A DNA stretch of 64,000 bases from Gelatoporia subvermispora B (lineage: Eukaryota > Basidiomycota > Agaricomycetes > Polyporales > Gelatoporiaceae): NCBI GenBank assembly GCA_000320605.2, contig KB445800.1, positions 513,157 to 577,156 of the forward strand, in the 5' to 3' direction. Positions 10,218 to 20,793 of the stretch are shown piece by piece. The position numbers and the translations under genes were made by a program. Below the pieces are notes generated by a model. The model was not told the origin of the DNA. It worked only from the letters and a program-made list of their open reading frames with translations, and ran no database searches. Position 1 is the first letter of the stretch. Every line of letters begins with the position of its first letter.

Positions 10218-11937
10218 TTATGCCAGGGTGGCGTATACCCGGTCGAGCTCCTCCTTGAAGGCGTCTTCGACAGCTTTCCGGCGGATGTTCCCCTTAGTCG
10301 CCGTGCGTGGCAGGGTGTTCACGGGGACGACGAAGATCAACTCCGCCGCAGTGATGCGCTCGTGGAGGTAGCGCCGCGAGTGGAAGTGCCGTGTCTTGCG
10401 GAGGATCTCCTTTTTGAGCTTGGCCGCGTCCATCGGAGCGCGAGGCTCGATAAAGAGTGCGGGGGAGGGTCTGCAGTTGCCGACGACGATGCAGTTCGCG
10501 ACGAGGTCCCCGCAGGTCATGCGCACGTTGTCCTCGATCGCCTTCGTGTCGCAGCGCAGCGAGTTGTAGCTCTTGATCCAATCGTCGTCCCGTCCGCGCG
10601 GCGCGTATTCTCCAGGCGCTACCTCGAGGAATAGGTCGCCCGTGTGGAAGTGGCCGTCTGCCTTGCGCAGTGAGATATCGGGGCAGTCCGGCGAGTCCGC
10701 AAGGATGACGAGCTCGAGCAGCCGCGCATTGGCGTTCTCGTACTCGGCGTCGGTTTCGGGTTTTGATTCGATGGGGAAGAAGCCGTACTTCGTTCCGGGC
10801 ATAGGGCGCAGCGTGGGGTTAGGGACGCCGCCACCAATGATGGAGAGGAGCATAGCCCCGCACTCCGTGCTTCCAAAGCAACTGCGGAGCTGCATGTTGT
10901 GCTTGTATGCCCACTCCTCATCGTCACGGGGCATTGCTTGACCCGAGTAGAAGATCTCATCGAGACCGGAGAGCAGGGCCAGAATCTTCGGGTTTTGGCG
11001 TGAGTGCCGCATGTGCGTCGCAAGGAACGCAGGCCATTGCTGTAACCGGTTAAGGCGACAGCAAATGACCATATTCACGAGCTCTTCCGTGCCGAAGTCC
11101 ATGCGCGTTGGCTGGATAGTGCATGCGCCGTGCTGCAGGGAGCCGAGCAACATAAACGTCTGTCCAATATGGCACATGCTGCCTCTGAGCAGTGCGATCC
11201 AGGTCAAATCCGTGACATATGGGCAATGCGGATATGCGGCTTACATGCAATTGGTGACATCCTGCCGTCCAGGGCTCAGCGGTTTGCTGATCTCGCGAGC
11301 CTTGGAGATCATGGTGTCTAGCCACTGGTAGTTGCATGGCACAAGCTTGGGGCATCCGGATGTCGAACCAGAAGTGTGGAAGATCATCACGATGTCGGAA
11401 GGACTGCTGGGCTTGAACAGAGGGGGCAGCGGCAGGCTGCCAAGGTCGCGTCCACGGATATCGATGGTCGCATGAATCGAGAATGGGCTGCTTGTGAGCA
11501 TGGAGTCGTATGATGGCTCGTACAGGAGCGCTTGAGCGTTTGCCTTTTGCATGATCTCATAGATCAGGTCCGGGTTGGGTAACCGAAGAGAGAAAAGCTG
11601 GGGGATGTATCCAGCACGAGCAATCCCATATATATGGCACCAGTCATTATAGACCATGCCACCGACCCTGCCAAGATATGAGCTCATAGATCATTGCAAA
11701 TTGGGAATAATCTTACCAGATAGCAACAACGGAGCGCTGGGGGATCCCGTCCGCCTTGAGCGTATGAGCCCAATACCGTGCGTACACCTCCACATCGGAT
11801 TGGAACTGGCTGTAAGTAATGGTCGACCACTCTCGCACTTGACCATCGCTGTCAAGAACAGGAGTACGGAAGGCCGGGGACGAGGAGTATCTCGATGCGC
11901 TGGAGGCAAGGACTGTGAGGTGGGTGTTCAAAGACAT
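10218..11937 (-). CDS. Stand-alone AMP-dependent adenylating enzyme (acyl-CoA synthetase-like)
   Basis: Three exons: 11937-11717, 11667-11245 and 11184-10218, 536 aa. ANL-superfamily core motifs are in order: the P-loop-like MIFHTSGSTSGCPKLV (A3), FGSTECG (A5), HTGDLF (A7), GRDDDWIKSYN (A8) and a C-terminal RTATKGNIRRK with the catalytic lysine (A10). It would activate a carboxylic acid as its AMP ester. No carrier-protein, reductase or condensation domain follows before the stop, so it is not an NRPS-like reductase. It is either an acyl-CoA synthetase or a free-standing A domain; the substrate cannot be read by eye. A possible TATA element for it (GATATAAAAC on the minus strand) lies near 12107-12117. 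It has no obvious partner genes next to it. Confidence 0.88.
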
Positions 11938-13923
11938 GCTGAAAGAGAATGATAGGATAATATCAAGATGTACGAGTTGTGTCGAATGAGTAGTGTCGAT
12001 TAAGGTACGAGAATTAAAGTGCCTAGTAGATTAGGTGAGTCTAGGAAGAGTCTGAACCTGAGAGAAGAGATATGGAGGTGAGTGATGGGATGCCGATCTC
12101 CTCTGGAGGTTTTATATCAGAAGCACGGGAATCAGGCCCGGACTTACACGCACATGTTCTATGAAATCTTCATTGTGAGAAAGTGCGGCCAGAACGAGAC
12201 TCACAATCGGAGATGGCATATCGGCGCTGACAGAATGGCTCGCCAGCAAAATGGGTTCCATGTTGAGCGCCTTGCGCGTCCATCGCAAAACCAGACCCTG
12301 TGAGGCTGTCCGGAATCATTTGAAGCCCATGGGAAGGCCCGCGCCCCCCGTCCCTGGCGCAGTCCGAATAAATTATGATAGCAGTCCGGATTCCACGTAC
12401 ACCCGTGTGACATACAGAGTTTGCCTACTGTTGGAAATGCTACCTCGTGCGCGAGGTTATTCTCACTGGTCGTCAAATTCAAACATCGCATAAACCTTAG
12501 GCCCGCGACGGCTCGTCTGAGGGCATCGGTGAGGCATTGCTGTCATCTACGAAGTCTATGTCGTTATGCTGCGGATCGCCGCATGGCGAGGATGCATTTT
12601 GGCCGCGGTCGGTACGGGTCGGTCGGGGAGAATGAACATCGTCGCATAGTGGACATCGGCGCGCACACCGCCTCGGTGCCTAAAAGGTAAGGAGCACGTG
12701 CTCCACATGGGAGATCGGAGATCTCACAAAGCGATCGGAGAAGGCGAGCGCGCAAGATGGGAAATCTTCCTCTCAACTTCTGTTATGACCTTTGCTATGT
12801 TCGTTGTTCTAACGCCCATGAAAACGTTGATTCACCTTCTGATATACATGACTAACAAGTGATCAGAGTGACTCACTCAGACTCTTGCATACGCGTTGCT
12901 TTGCATGGGGTTCCGTAGAGAGCGGCCTCGTGTGCTCCAACTCTATCCTGTGCAGCGCCTCCCGATGTCACTCCAGATGCCGTCGCTGATGGCCAGTTTA
13001 GCTGAGACACGACCTAGCACATACACTACGCCATACCGCGCCGATGAGGCTCTGCTGCCTGCCGCTCTCTCACGGTGCCCATCTTGTCCCCCGACGTCTC
13101 TCGCGGTCGTACTCACCTGTTCCGGCCCCGAGCCTGCCAATGGATAGACCTCCCACACACGCGGATATGCGGACCCACATTTATCCGGAGCTCTGCGGAC
13201 ATCAGGTGGCAGTTAAACCCGGTCATCTCCACGTTGCTCGAATTTTTTTACAGCGCGACGCAATCCCGACCCGCGTATGTTCGGTCTTCGACTTGACGCC
13301 CGCTCGCGCCTGGTTGCAGTATACTTTCAAATATGATGCACCGGTACTTGAAACCTCGGGAAAAGCACTTGATGTTCACCATTCCACGTACCCTGCTCCG
13401 TCTGGTGGCGAATTTAGACAGAGCACGTCACCGCCCTGTGCTGGGCGGGTTATGCTACTTTTTACTATTCATGGTCATACTAATGGGCGATCTTGACAGA
13501 AGACACGTCACCTGAGGCGACCCTAATGTTACAGGGGTAACAAGGGGTACCTATATTTCCATGCTTTCAAATTCCTTCGACAGCAACGACATAAACGGCT
13601 TGTGAAAGCCGTATACGAGATTCATGCCACGGGAGATCTATACTGTGACTGCGGCAGATCTTCCCCGGATGGGATCTCGGTGGCTCGAAACTGCGGAATC
13701 TCTTCATGTGCCCCACGATGCGAGAAGTGCTGCTGCATGGCCTACATATGCATCAATCATCCTCTACAAAGCCCTTAATTAAGGCTGTGAAGATGCACAA
13801 TATTAGCATCATGCAGCCCACGACAACGATCGTCTCGCACTCACCTCCCGGAATCAGGGCACTGGCATACATTACTTGAGTGATAGGCATAAGCGTTTCA
13901 CGCAGGTCAGCACCGGTCTCAGA
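11938..13923. other. Long gene-free stretch
   Basis: About 2 kb separate the start of the adenylating enzyme from the 3' end of the next gene. Open frames of up to 150 codons occur on both strands, but none shows a domain, good splice sites or resemblance to neighbours. I see no tRNA, no long repeat and no transposase remnant. Confidence 0.55.
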
Positions 13924-14984
13924 CTAGTCCGCCCATGTGGTCAAGACTTTCTCCTTGCATAGCTCCCAATAGTCGAGCTCATCATCGGTCAAACTGGTCT
14001 TGTGTTTCGCAGAGTGGCAATGGATTCCCAGACAGGTCCCGAACTCGCGGAATGCAAGGCGGTACGCTGGTGGGTCCTCGAAGTACCCATAGTGGAACAG
14101 GTTTCCTGTTTAGAAAGACGAGGTGAAGAAGCATTACCGGAACGGGTCGAGAGGACAAACTCACAAAGGCAATTGATCGCTCTTCGGCTCAACTCTGTCG
14201 CCCACATCTCCTCGCCGTCGAACCAGTGCGCGGTCCAGAGAGTCATCCCGAGATCAAGGGGGTCATCAGACGAATAACGCTGCCACTTTGTATCGAGGAT
14301 CTTCTTGTACTCGGCGACTTCGCGTGCGAGGACGTGCGGGTCATCTCTGTTGGCACTTTGCAAAATGCAATACACCACATATCCGTCGATGGGGTCGAGA
14401 TTTCCCTCCGAGCGCACGAGAGGGCGCGACAAGTCGATGCTCATCTTCCAGAACATCCGCGGGCGGGATGAATCCCTGTCCCGCATGAACCGCGGGTGGA
14501 TCGCCTTCGCGAGTTCGATGGCCAGATCGTTGTAGCGCCGCTCGCGGGATGCGAGCGCCATGCGATTGAAAGCGAACATCCAGATCGTGAGGTAATGGTG
14601 GTACTGCCCGTCACCATCGCCGCCGGAGTCATCCTCCTCGTCCTCCTTCCCGATCCTGAGTCCGCCGGCGAGCGGATGCTCATCCGAGGCGCCGGGCAGC
14701 CGCCGCGCCTCGTCACGCGTGCGTCCGAGCGTGTCATGCACTGTCCCGATGAGGCGGTCCGCGAGCGTATAGTACGTCGCGTTTGAGGTTACCGACCCTA
14801 GCGTGATGAAGTTGAGGACGCCAAAGGCGTCCGTCCACAAATATCGCCCGCGGTGCCCCGCCGTCATGGGGGGTGGGGTCCAGGTGCGCGCCTGCGAGGG
14901 GGATAGCGTCTGAAACGGCCCGTATATGGCCTGCATCGCCTTCAGGAATTGGGACAGAAGACGTTGTTGCGGCTGCGCGGACAT
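13924..14984 (-). CDS. Conserved protein of unknown function (GGLRIGK...DGQYHHYLT family)
   Basis: Two exons, 14984-14138 and 14105-13924, 342 aa. The protein contains GHRGRYLWTDAFGVLNF, then VHDTLGRTRDEARRLPGA, HPLAGGLRIGK, DGQYHHYLTIWMFAFNR, FWKMSIDLSRPLV, GNLDPIDGYVVY and NLFHYGYFEDPPAYRLAF. I recognise these blocks as a family found in bacteria, archaea and fungi, probably an alpha/alpha-barrel fold like six-hairpin glycosidases, but with no assigned reaction known to me. Joining the two exons requires an intron of only 32 nt (14137-14106), which restores the conserved RSG-NLFHYGYF junction. Read-through instead gives an unrelated tail. The chosen ATG follows an A-rich leader (CCAAAATG); an in-frame upstream extension of about 40 residues is not family-like. 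Confidence 0.8.
14106..14137 (-). other. Candidate 32-nt intron
   Basis: The sequence runs GTAATG to AAACAG and splits the codon for the Gly in RSGNLF. It is much shorter than the 50-70 nt introns elsewhere in the window, and its CTAAAC branch-like element sits almost on the acceptor. The alternative is a small indel in this strain. Confidence 0.55.
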
Positions 14985-15810
14985 TTTGGACTTGTGTTTG
15001 TGGAGTAATGTGTCTAGCCATGGTGAGTAACAAGACCTAGCAGCTGACAGTACTTCAATCGAGGTCTCTAACTCACAAGTTGCAGTATCTTTCAACTCCA
15101 CCCAGGTACAGAATTGTTGTGCAAACGATCAGAGTAGAAGCAACCAAATTATGTTGGTTTGGAACAGGCGAATATCCTCACTTTGCCAGCGGTGCCAAAC
15201 TTATCGTGCATGGACTCTGATGCTAGTATGACGTCGACCTTCGCGAAGCCTATGTGTAGCGTCGCAATACATCCCCATGAACGACTTCATGAGAACATTA
15301 GATGCGTCGCTCATGATCTTAGCCGAAGCTGAAGGAGTACTGAAAGTGGGTCCAGATTCTATATAGGCACAGCTTTGCGGAAGCTTATTGAGCAGTTGTG
15401 TACGAATGTGATGAAGAAGTGAACCACTCAGGTTCAGCGCGTTTGAGCGCTAGACAGGATTTGCTCCTGCCTCTTCTGGATGCGTTATATAAGTCTTTCA
15501 GCGCCTGACTACAGACTGGCCTCAATCAAGCTTCAATACAGTCTTGCACTTTCCACTCTCAACAGCCAGTCCGATAATGCTTAGCTGGTACCCTACAGGG
15601 CCAACGCTCCCGTAAGGTTACCCGACTTGAACTGCAATCATGATCGTGAGACGCAGTCATGGGGCGGCCCGAGTTCAACAGTTGATTCGTCCGCGTGGCA
15701 TCGGCTGCCACAATCGCTAGCCACACTGGTTGTGGCATGGGCGCTGGGCCTCCTCTCTCTCCGTGAACGTTCACACTGTTGCTTTATCTCAGATACCAAT
15801 CATCGCGAAA
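14985..15810. other. Intergenic between divergent genes
   Basis: This shared upstream region serves the conserved unknown gene (minus strand) and F-box member 2 (plus strand). Short chance frames only. A TATA-like TTATATAAG lies at 15486-15494, too far (over 300 bp) from the F-box ATG to assign. Nothing else is recognised. Confidence 0.5.
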
Positions 15811-17742
15811 ATGTGGCCAGATGACTTGTACAGCGCGGAAGATCACGTAAAGTGGAACACCATACCGAGTGGTAGCTTCATTGTGTGGAAACAAGCCCTA
15901 AAGGAGATGCGTTTCCAACATATGCAAATGAGGTGTGTCTTGTGTGGCCTGCACATGGAACTATCTTGCTCATGAGTTTTATAGCTTCAATGAGGCATGT
16001 AGTTCTTTTGCATGTCCTCTGGAGGCAAGGAAGCTGAACTGTGCATGTAGATGTCGCAACTCTGCCAAGAGCTATCTGAAGCTCGATCAGAGATCCTGTG
16101 CACCCTTAATAACCTGGCTCCCATACATCGGTTGCCCACAGAGCTTCTGATCAAGATTTTTCAATACGTTCCGACGCGGATACTTTTCCGCGATACGGTG
16201 GCATGGAAATCGAAAATCTTGCGACAGGAAGACATCGTACGGTTGGTCCTGGTCTGTCATCGCTGGAAGGACGTCATATACAATGCAGGGACACTCTGGT
16301 GCACCATCAACAACATTACCTACAATCCTATGCGCCTTGAACTTGCTCAAGGTACTAAGCTGAGGTGCATGTGGCAGACAACGCCCTCGAATCGCAATAC
16401 CTCTGCCTTCCGCAGGATGCTCGCTGAAAACATCGAACGTGTTCAGGAGCTGCACATAATCGACACGGGATGCCGACGAGTCAGTATCTCCATTAACGAG
16501 AAGCTTTCCGAAGCTCCACGACTCGAAGTGCTTTCGGTTGTGGGATCTATCAACGAACCACAGTTCTTCGAATCTCCTCTTCCTCGACTTCGAACCTTGT
16601 TCCTTTGCAGGACACCTGGTATCCCCATTCATCCATTACCACGTCTCACGCAGCTATCACTTTGCTACGTCGACAGGATTGATATCTCGGATCTATTGGC
16701 TCTACTAGCAGACACGCCGGCATTGCAGGATCTTCATCTAATTAGTTGTATGAAATCGTCGGACAAAGTCGTTCTTCATGCTTCGATTCCCTTGAAACGT
16801 CTACTTCGGGTGCTCATCATGGACAGTAGACCGGGAGTAGTCAACGCTTTGCTCGATCCCCTGCTATTTCAAGCATCTACAGCAGTCAGGATCGAGTACA
16901 CAGACTGGATTGATCTCCGACCTGTAGACATGTCGTTTACTCACTCGCTTTCGCCGATCGTCGATCAGACCTGCAACTTCGCGATCACAACGGGAGCTCA
17001 CTCACTTCGACTTTTCGCAGCAAGCAGCACATCCGGGATCTCGGTCGCATTCAATGGAAGAGGCGACTCAGAGGCGCCTCCTGATCCCATTCCACTCGGC
17101 CTTCTGCCTGGGGTGCAACTCCGCGAGGTGTTCCTGCTTGGTAGATGGAGAGCTCCACCTGGGACGTTACGCAGCCTTCCGGATAGCCTGGAGCTCATCT
17201 ATACGAGCGTATCATTCTTGGTAGACCTGACAGAAGAGCTCGGAGTCCATGATCAGACACAGCACGTGCCTTGTCCAAATTTATCGACGTTACATGTTCT
17301 CATAGATCGCGGAGGTCAACGACTCAACGCTCTTCCATTGTCGAAGATTGCTCCTGCCATCCTCAAGTTCGCCCAACGCAGATCCGAGTTGGGCCATCCA
17401 GTTGAAGATGTCATCATCGGCTTTTACAACCACGAACCAGAAGATAAACTCACGCTCAGCGGCATCACAAATCTCAGACGTGCAGTCGAGCGTGTCGAGG
17501 TCACCACACATTCCGAGCCTCCTTTCATTAACCTACCGCCCATCTGCACGGCCGCAGACGGACGCTGGTGGCCTTCTTGGACGGACTCCATTACCGATAT
17601 TTCTCAGGCTTCCTACCGAGTCCCAGCGTCATGGATGCCGAGTCGTACCGCCACGGCTGTTCCGGTTGTGGAAATGAACGATGACTCGGACAACTCCGGT
17701 TCCGGTTCCGACTCGGACTCTGATCATATGGAGGTGGACTGA
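15811..17742 (+). CDS. F-box/LRR-like protein, intact member 2
   Basis: Exons 15811-15932, micro-exon 15985-15994 and 16051-17742 give 607 aa. Residues 1-41 contain GSFIVWKQALKEMRFQHMQM, similar to the third member's first exon (GSFVTTWKQSLTEIRLHHTHM). The F-box core reads LAPIHRLPTELLIKIFQYVP ... IVRLVLVCHRWKDVIYNAGT, followed by leucine-rich repeats. The C-terminal signature is PPICTAADGRWWPSW and the tail is Ser/Asp-rich. The intron after the micro-exon uses a GC donor (GAG|GCATGT), the only GC-AG intron needed in this window. The predicted role, SCF substrate adaptor, is from family knowledge. It shares architecture and C-terminal motif with members 1 and 3, so they arose by local duplication, with member 1 inverted. 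Confidence 0.85.
15985..15994 (+). other. 10-nt micro-exon of F-box member 2
   Basis: CTTCAATGAG follows a TATAG acceptor and is followed by a GC-AG intron (GCATGT ... TGTAG). It encodes FNE and corrects phase 2 to phase 0, as in members 1 and 3. Confidence 0.72.
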
Positions 17743-18492
17743 ACCGATGGGAGGTTGCGTCCAGCGGTCTGACATCTAGTAAGTCTTGCATACATTTTGT
17801 GCAGAGTATTCCGACTCTGAGTACCTAGGCGCGCTAGGTCCGGAACGAAAGTGAATCCGGCGGATCTCACGTATGCCTTGCTCCTCATGATGTATGTCCG
17901 ATGAGTAGGTTTCCGTGATGTAACACATAATGCATACGGAGTCATTCCAAGAGGCGCTAGTAATCCTCACGACGCTGTTTTGGAGCGTAAGAAGCCGAAG
18001 CGGTTATCTGAAAATCGAAGTATGCAGCCTTAGTACGCCAAACGGCACACAATTGCGTGAGGGATCACTAGCCTCGACAAGATCCCAAGCGCCTCTCCTC
18101 AACCCGATACCGTTCAATCTCCCGCACACAGAACATACGAAGCGTCCGCTCGTGTCCGCAGGCTCAAGAGCATAGCGAGTGACACCTTGAACAACGTAGT
18201 CTGACGCCCAATTAATATCCGTAGCAGGAGGCGTCCACACATCGCTTGCCTTATTTGAACATCAATAACAATCCACGGCACGAAGCACATGTAGATAGGT
18301 GGTATGACTTGATGCTTCCCATGTGGCTTCGGCCAGATCGCCACACCACGCTGTGTGTGCCCAAGTACACGGGCGTTAGCTTTATCAGTCCTTTGTGCAC
18401 ACTCACATTGACGTTCTACTCCAACTCTCCGTAAACAACCGCATCACTACCAACTCGAAGACCTACTTCAAATATCGAACACAGCAGACCTG
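17743..18492. other. Intergenic between tandem F-box copies
   Basis: About 750 bp contain no coding frame longer than about 80 codons and no recognised element. It is probably the 3' UTR of member 2 plus the promoter of member 3. Confidence 0.5.
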
Positions 18493-20442
18493 ATGCCGAA
18501 CAACGCGCACATACCAGAACTGGCAGCGCAAAGGAGCGCCATTCCAAGCGGGAGCTTTGTTACTACTTGGAAACAGTCATTGACTGAGATACGTCTCCAT
18601 CACACGCATATGAAGTACGTTCTACATTTATCGATTCTCTGAGAAGAGTATTTACGTTAAAATTGAACAGTTTGACTGAAGTATGTCTCGCGTAAACCAT
18701 AAAGTTTAGGACATTAGCTGAATAGTTCCATGACTCATAGATGAGCGAGATCTGCAGAGAGCTATCCAGTTCTCGAGCAGCAATCCTGTCTATATTCAAC
18801 AATATGGTTCCTATCCACCAGTTACCCACCGAGGTTATGATTAAGATATTCTACTATGTTCCTAGACCTTCCCTCAGTCGTAGCACGGTCATATGGGAAC
18901 CCGGTATCTTCAAAGTTGAAGATATGATGCTTCTATCAGAGGTCTGCCGACTCTGGAAGAACATCTTATTCAACGCAGGTATTCTTTGGAGCAGTTTGAA
19001 TCGGGTCGCGTGCCCTCCTCGATTCCTCGATCTTGCGCAAGGTGCCAGCCTGCGTATCCAGCTACAGAGAAGGGGTCTGGATCCCGATCTCTCTCCATTT
19101 CGCAGAATTCTCGTGTCCAACATCACTCGCGTCCAAGAGCTACATATTATCAATCGAATCCCTCATCGATTCAAGCTTTATCTTGACCATGAGCTCCCGT
19201 ACGCCCCGCAGCTCGAGGTGCTCTCGTTGATGGGGTCTGCAGAATCACCGGAATTCTTTGAATTCACTATTCCTGAGCTCAGGACGCTGTTTCTGTGCAG
19301 ATGCCCTGGCCTCCCTACTCATCCATTGCCCCAGCTCACACATCTCTATCTTTCACACTGAAAAGATCAGCACCTCGGATATGTTGCGCCTCCTCTCTGG
19401 TACACCGGCACTTCAAGATCTACATCTTGTGCACTGTTTGAAGGAATCGCATAACAACGAACTTGTTCCCGAACTAATCTCAATGCAACATCTTCGCCGA
19501 GTGTACATCACAGAGAGGCTGTCCGACGACGTCAAACCATTGTTCGAGTCCATGATTCTCAGGCCCACTGCAGCAGTACGAATCGAATATGATCAATGGT
19601 CGTTCACACACATGGCCAACTTGTAATTTCATCCCGCGCTTTCATCAATCATCGAGAATACGTCCGATTTCGCTATCGTGGTTGAAGGTCGCGCCCTTTA
19701 CATGATCGTGGCCACCCCTACCTCAGGTGTGCTGCTAGGATTTGAGTCATATTCCGACCCGGTCGAGGCTCCCCAGCACCCAGTGTTCGACTTTCCAGCT
19801 GGAATACAAATACGCGAGCTCACAATAGCCTGTCTGAGCGACAGCCCCCGAATCTCGCGTGGTGTGTTGTGCAACTTGCCGGATAGTCTGGAGCTGCTCC
19901 ATGCGAGCGCTGGCGTTCTAGCACAGCTGACGGAAGAACTCGGAGTCCTAGACAACCTGCATCCCATACCATGTCCCAACTTGAAGACTCTTCACGTTAT
20001 GGTTGACCGAGACCCTAGCAATTGGACCGGAAGTCTTGCATTAGCCAAGATTGCCCCAGCGATCCTTAAATTCGTTGATGCCAGAGCGCAATTTGGTATC
20101 CATATCATAACCGTAATTATCGGCTTCTTCAACACTACCGAAGACACATATAAACTCAGCGGTATTGCTGCTCTGAAACGAGCAGTTCCGTACGTACAGA
20201 TTACAACGCACTCCTACACTCCGTTCATTCGACTTCCCCCTATCTGCACAACTGCAGACGGCCGCTGGTGGACTCCTTGGACTCTACCAGTGCGTGATAG
20301 AAGTGACGTACGGGGTTACAAACCGCCGCTGTGGATCGCGATGGGTGACCCTCGTATCGCCGAAAATCAAGAACAAGACCCTGAATTTGATGATACCGAA
20401 TCTGGTTCAGACAACACGGATATGGACATGGACACAGACTGA
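18493..20442 (+). pseudogene. Recently broken F-box/LRR gene (member 3)
   Basis: The exon layout is the same as member 2: exon 1 18493-18614 (122 nt in both), micro-exon TTTGACTGAA 18671-18680, and main exon from 18741. The F-box reads MVPIHQLPTEVMIKIFYYVP. Two lesions stop translation. Around 19355-19365 the sequence is 2 nt shorter than member 2 in the TQLSLCYVDRIDIS region, so the frame meets a TGA at 19359-19361. Beyond it, the restored frame has a TAA at 19624-19626 in place of the residues after MANL. Downstream the frame is open again to 20442 and retains PPICTTADGRWWTPW and an acidic tail (DDTESGSDNTDMDMDTD). With only two lesions in about 600 codons the loss is recent, or one lesion may be a sequencing error. 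Confidence 0.85.
18671..18680 (+). other. 10-nt micro-exon of broken F-box member 3
   Basis: TTTGACTGAA follows a GAACAG acceptor and precedes a GTATGT donor. It encodes LTE after completing an Asn codon. Length and phase are identical to the micro-exons of members 1 and 2. Confidence 0.72.
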
Positions 20443-20793
20443 ATCCTGCTAGGGCCGCCTTTGCTAATTGATCAGATGCAGCGGCATAACAGAGCATAAT
20501 TGATCGAACGTTTTGGACCTGCGATACCTGCCCGGAAATCAACATGCAGAACTGTGTCCGAGAGATCCGCGTACGCTTCATTCATAGTGTAATCGATGTT
20601 CAATTGCTAGATCTGCACGATCGGAAACATAGTATGTACGAAGTCGTATCCAAGAAGTAATAAGTAATCCGCAAAACAACGCAATTCCTGGGTAACGCCT
20701 TGATGCAGGAAATTGGAATATATGCATTACAGTACCGACCGATATGACCATTGCGGCACAAAATTGCCGCCTCTTAACCTAACCTTGAATACT
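20443..20793. other. Convergent intergenic spacer
   Basis: Spacer between the stop of the broken F-box gene and the stop of the two-RRM gene. Nothing recognised. Confidence 0.6.

Noticed and set aside
13044..13496. 150-codon plus-strand frame in the long spacer
   Set aside because: No domain, no splice support and no similarity to neighbours.
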